Assembly (NCBI GenBank): GCA_023614405.1
Contig: CM042687.1
Location: 238,230,292-238,294,291, forward strand
Source: Avena insularis
Taxonomy: Eukaryota > Streptophyta > Magnoliopsida > Poales > Poaceae
Direction of reading: 5' to 3'
Length of the DNA: 64,000 bases
The notes under the pieces were generated by a model. The model had not been told where the DNA came from, made no database searches, and was given only the letters and a program-made list of their open reading frames with translations. Shown piece after piece: positions 40,104-49,994 of the stretch; positions within the stretch are counted from its first letter, which is position 1; each line of letters opens with the position of its first letter. A program made the translations under genes and the position numbers.

Positions 40104-42179
40104 TCAGAAAATCAGTTTCCGCATTTCCGGATCTTGTGGAACACAAATACGTTTCCCGTGCCATAAAGTACCTTGTTCGTCCATATGGAAACTTTTAGCC
40201 TTCCCTTGGCTAATCCTTTCCTTAATCTCTTCGATCTCTTTATCTGTCTTTTGGGCTTCTTTAATCTTATCCAACAGAGTGGGTTGAACATCCAAAGACA
40301 TAAGATGTCCTTCCGGCACAATCTCCAACCTGAGTTCCTTGAATTGCTTACACAAATCATCAGGCATTTCACCTTTGGTAAGACCATTTACAAACGCCTT
40401 ACGACTTAGAGCATCTGCTACTACATTTGCTTTACCGGGGTGGTATTGCAAACTCAAGTCGTAATCCTTGATAAGTTCTAACCATATCCTTTGTCTCATA
40501 TTGATTTCCTTCTGGGTGAAGATATACTTCAAACTCTTATGATCGGTGAATACTTCACAACGTTTTCCCAAAAGGTAATGTCTCCATGTTTTGAGTGCAT
40601 GGACAACAACGGCTAACTCTAAATCATGAGTAGGATAATTTACTTCATGAGTTTTGAGTTGTCTCGAGGCATAAGCCACAACTTTTCCGCCTTGCATAAG
40701 TACGGCACCTAATCCTTGATGAGAAGCATCACAATATACTTGGAAATCCTTTTCCAAATCTTGTAGTCAAAGATCTGTTGATGACACAAGTCTCTTCTTT
40801 AGTTCTTGAAAGCTGATTTCACATCCTTCAGACCAAGCAAATTTCTTATCTTTCTTTAACAATTTCGTTACATTGGTTTAGCAACCTTAGAAAAATTTTC
40901 AATGAATCTTACGTAGTAACACGCTAAACCAAGGAAACTACGAACCTCTTTTACGTTCTTAGGAGTTTTCCATTCTCACAGCCAAACTTTAGCAGGATCA
41001 ATGCTACACCATCCTTGTCATAACATGACCAAGAAATCCAACTTCCTCTAACCAAAACTCACACTTGCTGAATTTGGCATAAAGCTTATGTTCCCTTAGT
41101 TTCTCAAGTATCAAGCGTAGATGTCTTTCATGCTCTTCCTTGCTCTTGGAGTAGACTAAGATGTCATCTATGAAAACAACAACGAACTTGTCGAGAAATT
41201 CCATGAACACTTTGTTCATCATATTCATGAAGTATGCTGGAGCGTTGGTTAAACCAAAAGGCATCACAGTGTATTCATACAATCCATACCTTGTGGTGAA
41301 TGCTGTTTTAGGTATGTCTTGCTCTCTTATCTTGAGTTGAAAATAGCCTGACCGAAGATCAATCTTCGAGAACACACATGCTCCTTCTAGCTGATCAAAC
41401 AAGTCATTTATTCTTGGCAAAGGATATTTGTTCTTGATGGTTACCTCGTTGAGAGAACGGTAATCTATGCATAATCTTTGAGTTCTATCTCTCTTTTCTA
41501 CGAACAAAACTGGAGCTCCCCAAGATGATGAACTTGGCTGGATGAATCCTTTCTGCAATTGTTCTCCAAGTTGTTTCTTGAGTTCCTTAAGTTCGTCAAC
41601 TGACATTTTATAAGGCCTCTTAGCTCTTGGTCCAGAACCTGGTACCAAATCTATTATAAACTCCACATCTCTATCTGGTGGCATTCCTGGTAACTCTTCC
41701 GGAAACACATCCGGATACTCACACACAATTGGCACACTGTCCATGCTAACCCCCTTAAGAGAATTCAGCTTACTTCCTTTAGATTTAAAATTGGACTTAA
41801 ATTTTATCCTCTTACCTTCAGGGGTTGTGAGTGAAACTGTACGATTTGCACAATCTAGTACTCCCTCATACTTAGCCATCCAATCCATTCCCAAAATTAT
41901 ATCCAATCCTTGGGAATTCAAGATTATTAGGTTTACTGGAAACTTATGTTTTCCAAACTCTATGACTAAATCATGACATCCTGAGTTTACTATCATTTCT
42001 CCACCAGGAGAACTTACTTTTATAGGACACCCAATGGTTTCTACCGGTAGTTCATTTATTTCGACAAATGCTTTTGATATGAATGAATGAGATGCACCAG
42101 TGTCAAAGAGTACAAATGCTGAGATGGAATTGAGTCTGAACTTACCAGCAACAGCATCAGGCTCTTCAAAGACCTCCTC
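40104..42179 (-). pseudogene. pol: H protease, reverse transcriptase and RNase H
   Basis: Protease [10 protein letters not shown] near 42100 and IILGMDWM are followed by reverse transcriptase, with [29 protein letters not shown] and the catalytic [12 protein letters not shown], ending LGHVMT. Frame breaks at about 41003-40760 remove continuity through the connection domain. RNase H (40757-40104) keeps [20 protein letters not shown] and FTDHKSLKY. The gag-protease-reverse transcriptase frame is open for 583 codons, so only a few changes inactivate it. Confidence 0.9.
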
Positions 42180-43246
42180 CACATTGATGTGGTTAACCTG
42201 TCCTTTCTGAAAAGGATTGGGCTTGTTAGGTCCTTCAACTTTCTTCTCAGGGCACTCATTAGCATAATGCCCCAGCTTCTTGCATTTGTAGCACTCAACC
42301 TGACTGATGTCCGTCTTAGGCTGACTTCTACTTCCACTTCCACCTCCACTATGGTGGCTCTTATATCCACTCTTGTGGTTCTTGTACTTATCATTGTCAT
42401 GACTGCGATGATGCTTGTTGTCATGACGGTTGTGGTTGTGGTGCTTGTTAAATTTCCCATGCTTGTGGGATCCTGAGCTGACACTATCATCATAGTGAGA
42501 TCGTTTATGAGACGATCCTGAGCTATGCTTGTCGGAGTGTTTCCTTTTTCTACTCTCGACTTGCTTCATTTTATTCTCCACAATAACAGCCTTGTCACAC
42601 AGCGACTGATAAGTTGGAACATATGCCACAGACAGCTGCAGATTCAGTTCGTCATTCAAGCCTTCCAGAAACTTTTCCTTCCTTTTGGCATCAGTGTCAA
42701 CCTCATCCGGTGCATAGCGCGCCAGATTGTTGAACTCTTCAATATATTCAGCCACGCCTGGTGGCGCCGCTTCAGGTTGTGAAATTCCTTCTTTTCAGGC
42801 TCATCATACCGTGAGATATGAGTACGAAATCCATCTTCAAAGATAGCCCAAGTCACCTCATCAATAGGCGTGGTAATCTGGAAGTTGTCCCACCATGCGG
42901 CGGCTGGTCCTTCCAACAGATGTGCTGCGAACCTGACCTTTTCAGCATCTGTGCATCCCACGGTCACTAAGTCTTTGTTCACAGAACGTAGCCAATCATT
43001 GGCCACCATGGGATCAGTCGTTCCCGAAAACTTAGCTGGCCTCAGACGCAGAAATCTGGTGAGCATATCAAAACCTGGAGGGTTGTTGTTGTTGTTGTTG
43101 TTGTTGTTATTGTTGTTGTTGTTGTTGTTCTGGTTCTGGATGAACGTCGTCATCATTTGCATAAGCTGTGTTTGCGCATTCATCATTTGTTGCATTTCCG
43201 GGGTAATGTTGGGGTTGGGGTTGGTGTTTGCGCGACGGGGAGGCAT
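42180..43246 (-). pseudogene. gag: H gag with poly-Asn tract
   Basis: The chosen start is MPPRRANTN at 43246, directly after CAG on the coding strand; an in-frame Met lies five codons upstream. A poly-Asn run (43082-43130) separates the N-terminus from the capsid region (ANDWLRSV, AAAWWDNF). A frame change near 42770 sits in a CG-rich patch. The second frame has LARYAPDE, a His/Ser/Lys-rich basic linker and a canonical zinc knuckle [14 protein letters not shown]. Gag and pol appear to share one frame, with no separate pol start. Confidence 0.88.
43082..43130 (-). repeat. Trinucleotide repeat coding poly-Asn in H gag
   Basis: About sixteen TTG/TTA triplets in window orientation, read as AAC/AAT on the coding strand. 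The length is a multiple of three and likely variable. Confidence 0.9.
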
Positions 43247-43481
43247 CTGTGGTTTATTCATATAGAGATAAGAATGAGATACCCTTACATGATTTATGCA
43301 CAATACATTGCACAAGCAAACACATTGCATGCAACACAAGGATAAAAGCTCAACAACAAGATAACAAAAAGTCTCAAAGTACAAACACACGTGGCAAGCC
43401 ATCCACATGTCGGATGGTCCAAACATTAAGTTCACAAATAATAAGTGCGGTAAATAAAGATAACTGAGTAGTCAAATCTAC

Positions 43482-44270
43482 TCGTCAGCCTCAATCTCCT
43501 CCTCGACAAAGGTAAGACCTGCGTTCTCCATTGCGGTCTTGTTCTCCTCGATGGTAGTGGTCAAAGAGTCGATCTTGGCCTTGAGAGCCCTCTTCTGGGA
43601 ACGCCTCTCAATCACCGTCACGCTGCTCTAACTCAAGTCCTTGGACTGCAGTTCCTCGGTCATATCACGAATCCTCTTGTTCCTATTCTGGACACGCTTC
43701 TCTTGACTCTTGAACTTACGGTCTTGGGTCTCAAACTTTGCCTCCATCTCCTTGACTATCTCGTCCTGCTGCGCGAAGAGCTTGTCCTTCTCGCGAAGCT
43801 GCACCTGGAGCTCGTCATTACTAAGCATGACGTTGGTCCTATCGGTATCCACGTGCCTAATAAGAGTCTCTAAGTCCTGGAGGTACAGGCGTATCGGCTC
43901 TGCTGTGACCCTCGAGTCATCCTCAAAGTCAATGGACTCTCCGTCATCATCTCGCCTTTCGAAGGCGTGGAAGTGCCTCTAACTTTGTCGGGAGTGACGG
44001 CCTAACAGCCCTATCGGATCCTGCATGACAACCTCCATGCCTCTCTCCTGTCATCGTGCATAAGCTTGAAGACGATGGCCTCCGTAGTAGGCTCTTCAAG
44101 GCGTCTGGCTGGTTCACCTTGAAGCCCCAAAGGTCCTTCCTCTCAAACTTGGTGAGTGGGTGCACCGTAATGATAGGAAGAGGGAGATCGAGTAAAGTAG
44201 TAAGCTCTACGATACGAGGACCAAAACGGGTAGCCTGGAACTCCTCAACAGTGCTGATGGCAATAGGCAT
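43482..44270 (-). pseudogene. H pre-gag ORF2, broken
   Basis: It starts at MPIAISTVEE (44270), directly after TAAATAG on the coding strand, with a TTCTAAC branch-like motif upstream. Residues 1-55 are open; a shift near 44100 and stops near 43990 break it. The same region resumes with an acidic stretch (DDDGESIDFEDDS) and a long heptad-rich coiled coil (QLREKDKLFAQQDEIVKEM). After another break near 43628 it ends in EEEIEADE before 43482. Restored size would be about 260 codons, close to the 267 of the F pre-gag ORF, with the same coiled coil plus acidic end. Function unknown. Confidence 0.6.
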
Positions 44271-44445
44271 CTATTTATAAGATTGAAAAAGTTAGAACAA
44301 CACAAATTTAAATTAAACAAGACAAACATTCAAGCATAACCATGGAACACACAAGTCATGCACGCATAAATCCATTACATCAACCAAGGTTCAAACTTAT
44401 TTAAGGTATCATTTTTGGAAAATAAGGTGATAGGTGGTGGTCCAA

Positions 44446-44967
44446 CTAACGAAGTGCGCTTACAATTCCTATCTCACTGGATCTGGTGGCTAACACAATG
44501 TTCCTAGTGGCAATCACCCTATCTTGTTCACATGCTTCTATCACTAAGTCTATAATATCTCCTCTTAAGGATTGGTTGGTGACTTCCAACTCTTGGGTAT
44601 GTTCCTTCTCTTTCTCTAACTCTTTTTGGAGGTTGAGCATCCTGCACTTGACTCTAGCACTTAGTTCTTTGATAGTCTTCCAAGCTGCTTCTTTTGCTGA
44701 CTCAAAGAATGTGGTGTGCATAAAAGTGTTGGTGTACATGCAGAAGCCCTTTTCTTTGTGGTTGTCTTCCTTATTCTTGTACAAGTGAAGTTGCACCCAC
44801 CAATACTCCACTCCATCCTCCATCACTAGAAAGCCCTTGTACACAGCTGCACCATGTACTCCCATGGTCTCCATGAGGTCCTTGAGAATCTTGGGAAACT
44901 CAGTCTCACACTCCAAGGTCATGGTCATGAGTGGTCCTTTCTTCACGGCTTCGTTGACGGAGTTCAT
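44446..44967 (-). CDS. H pre-gag ORF1
   Basis: Intact 173-codon frame between the primer site and ORF2. Function unknown. Residues 1-85 look globular, with a hydrophobic strand-like segment YWWVQLHLYK and GFCMYTN. Then comes an Ala-rich helix (FFESAKEAAWKTIKEL) and a coiled coil (about 100-140, LQKELEKEKEHTQELE). The order W-V strand, Gly-Phe strand, Ala-rich helix, coiled coil resembles residues 50-215 of the F pre-gag ORF, without its acidic tail. The start is the first ATG, directly after TTTGTAG and a pyrimidine-rich tract. Whether ORF1 and ORF2 arose by splitting or duplication cannot be told by eye. Confidence 0.65.
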   Translation of the reverse strand: MNSVNEAVKKGPLMTMTLECETEFPKILKDLMETMGVHGAAVYKGFLVMEDGVEYWWVQLHLYKNKEDNHKEKGFCMYTNTFMHTTFFESAKEAAWKTIKELSARVKCRMLNLQKELEKEKEHTQELEVTNQSLRGDIIDLVIEACEQDRVIATRNIVLATRSSEIGIVSALR

Positions 44968-45094
44968 CTACAAATAGAGATGAGAATGAGAAGATTAAAA
45001 AAGTTTACGAGAAGAATAGACAAGTGTAGAAGAAGTTAAAATTTTTCCTTAGTGGTTTCCAACCCTAGGGTCATAATCCTACAGGCAACACAGT

Positions 45095-45106
45095 GCTCTG
45101 ATACCA
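45095..45106 (-). other. Primer-binding site of H (initiator Met-tRNA)
   Basis: Reverse-strand TGGTATCAGAGC lies two bases from the 5' LTR end at 45109, the standard position. Confidence 0.92.
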
Positions 45107-47290
45107 TCTGTAAGATCCCTCCTTTGTAAAGGAAAAGATCCCTGTGATTGCAATGCTAGTCCCTGGATCAATGCTAGCATCCACAGTTTAAGATGAAGTA
45201 CACAGATACAAAGGTCGTTTATTACAGTCATTCCAGAGATAAAACATAGTCTTTTACAACTCATGGCCAAAGGCCTGATACAAGAATTTATGGAATAAGT
45301 AAATAAACATAAGTCTTCATCTTCATGTGCCACAGGCAAGCATGTTGAGTGTAGACTCATGACTCCTAATCATCATCAGAATAACCTGCAACATTACAAG
45401 TTACAGCCACAGAGGGTCAATACTTTGGAATAGTATTGGCAAGTGATACCTTGGTATATATTTAAGTGGACTATTATACTATATGCATTTGGCTGGTGGA
45501 GCTTAGGCTTGCTTTGCTCAAAATAGATTTTTCCCTAACTCTTGAAAATACTAAGTTTTGTTTGGCAAAAACACCCAAGGCATCTATCAATCAAAGACTC
45601 CAGATCCACTCAGGGCATCTACCAATCAATGACTGAAGATCCTTTTAACCCTTGTTCACCCACAAGTTTTATTTAGAAAATTTGAGTGATGAGATTCTTG
45701 AAGTTTCCATGTCTTGATGCTCAAATTGTCCTTTACCAGGGACATGGCTAAGTACTTAGGTTTTACACTCTGCAGAGGTGGTGCACTTTCCCCACAAGCC
45801 TTGGTTTCCCAAGACATGATCCTTCAGTAGCCTTTCCTTAGTCAAATGGACGCGTTCCAACCTATCATCCCATCTACCACCCACTGTCCAAGAGACTAAG
45901 TTCTAGCATCCTAAGATCATGGCAGAGCCCATAATGCCAAGTGGTTGCACTTGAAGCTTCTCAACATATGACTTCTCAAATCTCTTTGTTCCTGGGTGGC
46001 CATCCACAAGTGAGATACACAAGCCAAGTCCATGGCCTTGTGAACCACTCAACATACACCATTCCTTCCATTCCACCCAGGTGATTCATTATCTTAGTTG
46101 TTTTGTTAAATAAAACACAAGTCCTCAGACTTAGAATATTTTTCCATAGTGTGAATATATAAACCACCCTTATTTTCTAGTAGCTAGGCTAAGCATGATA
46201 GTAATAGGAATCTTGACTTAGGAAATTTTCACTAAGGCTTCACCTAATAGGTTTTCCCATAGCATAGTTTATACTTAGCAAAAACCATGCAAGTCCTATA
46301 CTTGGAAAAATAATACTAATGCATAAATAAAATATAGGAATGGAATATTCATGATGATATCACTTGCCTTGGTAGTGTGGAGAGTAGCACTCGTCACAAT
46401 CACAATCTCTAGCAAAATCTACACACCAAGTTGTAGCACACAATTACACACAAATATATACAAACAAGAAATAGTATGAATGCATGCATGCATGAATCTA
46501 CCAAGTGATGATTTTTGAAAATTCTACCAATCAAGTGCAAGATTACAGAAACTAAACAAGTCACAAAGTAACCAAGACAAACTTAATTAACCCTAAAACA
46601 AGTTATTAAACTAAAACTATTCTCAAAAAGGCCTCAAACAAGTTTCTGCAATTTAAGCCAAACTAATGGTTACTATTTGCTAAACAAAAAGGATAGGCAG
46701 AAAGGTCTTGTTTTACTGAATCCAACGGTATAAAGTTTGCAAAATTCTAACGTGGAATTCAAAAGATATAGGCATTTGAATTTGGATCAAATTTCTGGTT
46801 TTAAATCTATTTTCAGATCTAACCTAGCCACGCGTCAAGTTCTTATTCGCCGCATCGTTTCAAGACTAGATCGAGCTCCACCGTAGGATCTAAATCAAAT
46901 CTGGCGGCTCAGATCGCATCGCTTGAGGTTAAGTGGATCTATCTTAGCGCCACGACAGATCTAACGGCTGCTATTGCCAAGAATCGGCGGCGAGCGGTGG
47001 CTACCGGCGAACTGGCTTACGACGGAGGCGGCGCTACAGGGGGTGAGTGAGAACGAGGAGTAGCTCACCGGGATCAGGGGGTCACGGCGAAGCTCGTCGT
47101 ACTTGCGGTTGGTCAAGGGGCGCTTGGCCACGGTTGCGATTGCTTGCCGGAGTGGAGGACGGCGTCGGTGCGTCGGGTGGTCGTCGTGGACGTTGCTGTG
47201 AATCACCCCAAGGCAAGGCGAGGACACGATTAGATTCACAGAGTCAAGACGGAGTTGTGTGCGTGAACTAGAAGGCGCGGGGCGGTCTGT

Positions 47291-47461
47291 ACTTACCACT
47301 GGAGTTCGCCGGAGTTCGTGCAGACGACGGTGGCGGCCAGTCGACGATGCTGCCGGAGCTACGGTTCATGCGAGGGCAAACGAAATATGTTAAAAGAAGC
47401 GCAGAGGCTCACTGGACTAGTTTGCAAGAACGAGAGGCCGAGGGGAGCTCAGAACTCACCG
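47291..47461 (-). promoter_or_regulatory. Two splice-donor-like sites in the H 5' leader
   Basis: On the transcribed strand CCG|GTGAGT occurs at 47459 and GTG|GTAAGT at 47296, about 85 and 250 bases after the expected start. Both are near-consensus plant donors and precede the acceptor-like sequences before ORF1, ORF2 and gag. Use in splicing is inferred. Confidence 0.5.
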
Positions 47462-47574
47462 GAATTCGCCGGCGCAGTCGTCGGAGACGGCGGGGCTACA
47501 GAGAGCAATACCCGCAGCCTGGTGGCGCTCTGGGTTCGGGGTTTGAGGGAGAAGAGAGAGGGGGCAGAGGGGGT

Positions 47575-47582
47575 TCTTATAG
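47575..47582 (-). promoter_or_regulatory. TATA box of the H 5' LTR
   Basis: Reverse-strand CTATAAGAA lies before a C-rich leader. The same site is in the left LTR near 38056-38065. Transcription would start near 47545 and run leftwards. Confidence 0.65.
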
Positions 47583-48330
47583 CCTGGTCACGAGCGAGAA
47601 TTACTCGGCCAATAAATCGAATTTACACTGCGAATTTAAACACAGAAACGCTCGCGTTGATTTGGGGATGAACGGGTCGTGCGGGTGGAGACGACGCTGA
47701 CGTGGAGAAGGCCCGCTTGTCAGCGAGGTGCGCGGAGTGCAGGTGGGGTCTGTCGTGCGGTAGCGTCTTGGCAGCAGCGTGAGAGAAGAATAAGGAGATC
47801 CCGGGTGGGCTTGTTGGGCTCGATTTGCTGCTGGGCCAGATTCTGGCCGCGCGGCCTTTTTCTTTTGATAAGTCTTTTTCTTTTTCTAAATTCATTTTCT
47901 GGATTGATTTTGATATGAATTCAAATCCTTTTGAATTCAAACTGCTTTGGGAATTTTTGCAGGGTTCTGTGGGTTCAAAAACAGTCATTCTAACTAAGTG
48001 GTTACCTTGCAAGGCTTGGTCAAGCTTAGGTTTCAAAGTAAACAGAGATTTGCTCTAGTTTGCAAATATTGGAAATAGGGTTTTGAAACTATTTCTAAAT
48101 TTTGAATCTTGGGTTAAAAGCTTCACCTAGCCTTTCCAACCATGGAGGCAAGCAAACAAGTTCATAGACAATCAAATCCCAAAGGGTGATGGCCAATTGA
48201 GATAAATTGCCCACATGAAATCATAGCTCAAACTTCTGTCTCTAAATGATTTTGAGAAAAACCCTATATGAATGAATGATGCAAGGATGAAATGAATGAG
48301 TTTTTGAAACATGATTTTTGGGATGTTACA

Positions 48331-49994
48331 CTGCCCCTCCTGAGTGGTACGGCAACCCTGTCTTGACTGTCTTGTTAGTAGAAGACAGTGAACCTACGAA
48401 CTATGAGGAAGCGATGATGAGCCCAGACTCTGAGAAATGGCTAGAAGCCATGAAATCCGAATTGGGATCCATGAGCGAAAACCAAGTATGGACTTTGGTG
48501 GACCCTCCTAGTGACCGAAAGGCCGTTGAGTGCAAATGGATCTTCAAGAAGAAAACGGACGCGGATGGTAATGTTACCGTCTATAAAGCATGGCTTGTTG
48601 CGAAAGGTTTTCGACAAGTTCAAGGTGTTGACTACGATGAGACTTTATCTCCCGTAGCGATGTTTAAGTCCATTCGGATTTTATTAGCAATTGCTGCGTT
48701 TCATGCTTATGAAATATGGCAGATGGATGTCAAGACTGCTTTCCTCAATGACAGCATTGATGAAGAGTTGTATATGATGCAACCCGAAGGTTTTGTCGAT
48801 CCTAAGGATGCTGATAAAGTATGCAAACTTCAGCGTTCCATTTATGGACTGAAGCAAGCATCTCGGAGTTGGAACCTTCGTTTGATCCGAGGATCAAGAG
48901 CTTTGGATTTGTTCCAAATTGCTATGAAGCTTGTATCTACAAGAAAGTGAGTGGGAGCTCGGTGACATTTCTGGTACTATATGTGGATGACATATTGATT
49001 ATCGGAAATGACATCAACATGCTTAATGATGTGAAGAGTTATTTGAACAAGTGTTTTTCAATGAAAGACCTAGGTGAAGCTCCTTATATATTGGGCATCA
49101 AAATCTATAGAGATAGACAAAGACGCCTGATAGCTTTAAGCCAGAGTACATACCTAGAAAAAGTTCTGAAAAGGATCAGAATGGATAAGACAAAGAAAGG
49201 TTCAATGCCTATGTTGTCAGTTAAGATATTGAGCAAGGCTCAATGTCCAGCTACGGTAAATGATAGGGAAGCTATGAGAAAAGTGCCTTATGCCTCGGCC
49301 ATAGGTTCGATCATGTATGCCATGCTGTGTACTAGACCGGATGTGTCCAATGCTCTTAGTTTGACGAGCAGATATCAAAGTGATCCAGGAGTGGAACACT
49401 GGACAGCCGTGAAGAACATCCTAAAGTACTTGAATAGGACTAAAGAAATGTTCTTATTCTATGGGGGTGATGAACATGTCAGAAAAGGTTACGTCGACGC
49501 TAGTTTCGACACCGACAAGGATGATTCTAAATCTCAGACAGGATACGTGTATATTTTGAATGGAGGAGCTGTGAGCTGGAGAAGCTGCAAGCAAAGCATG
49601 ATCGCGGGATCTATAGTAGAAGCGGAATACATGGCTGCTGCAGAAGCGTCAAGGGAAGGAGTTTGGATCAGGAACTTCATCACTGAGCTTGGTGTGGTTC
49701 CAAGTGCATTGGACCCACTGGAGATATTGTGTGACAACACTGGCGCCATAGCACTCACTAAGGAACCAATATATCATCCAAAGACCAAGCATATCAACCG
49801 CAAGTTTCATATAATCCGAGATTATATAGCAGATGGAGATCTGAAGATTAGCAAAGTACATACAGATCTGAATGTCGCAGATTCATTGACTAAACCTCTT
49901 CCACGTGTAAAACATGATCAACACCTTAGTGCCATGGGTGTGAGATTGTTGCCAAATGTAAAAGAGATTATTGACTCTAGTGCAAGTGGGAGAC
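48331..49994 (+). pseudogene. pol: C3 reverse transcriptase, RNase H and polypurine tract
   Basis: The frame resumes after H with PPEWYGNP. Reverse transcriptase WQMDVKTAFLND and LKQASRSWNLR run to a frameshift near 48880. The second frame then carries LYVDDILIIGND, YVDASFDTD, VEAEYMAAAEA, CDNTGAIA and LTKPLPR without interruption. It continues through the polypurine tract (49980-49994) and into the LTR, stopping at 50077. This adds a tail of roughly 30 residues coded by primer tract and LTR. Confidence 0.9.

Larger units (their letters stand above)
35593..48330 (-). mobile_element. Gypsy element H, full-length chromodomain type, nested in C3
   Basis: A reverse element with LTRs 35593-38792 and 45109-48330 (TGTAAGATCC...GGATGTTACA in window orientation) and a 6.3-kb body. 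Flanks are GTGCC (35588-35592) and CTGCC (48331-48335), an imperfect 5-bp duplication. The C3 frame resumes at the same codon region after it. Read leftwards: primer site, ORF1, ORF2, gag, protease, reverse transcriptase, RNase H, integrase, chromodomain-like tail, polypurine tract. Outside CG-rich patches the two LTRs are almost identical, suggesting a young insertion. Confidence 0.93.
45109..48330 (-). mobile_element. H 5' LTR
   Basis: A 3.22-kb partner of the left LTR. Its active promoter elements and donor-like sites are listed separately. CG-rich patches 46849-47060 and 47716-47770 differ from the left copy. Confidence 0.93.

Noticed and set aside
43247..43435. N-terminal extension of H gag (Met at 43435)
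   Set aside because: Hydrophobic and Cys-rich, unlike gag, and upstream of the acceptor-like AG. The gag start at 43246 or 43261 fits the family.
3969..45106. tRNA-like sequences beside LTRs as tRNA genes
   Set aside because: Only 10-18 bases matching tRNA 3' ends, in the primer-site position. No cloverleaf.
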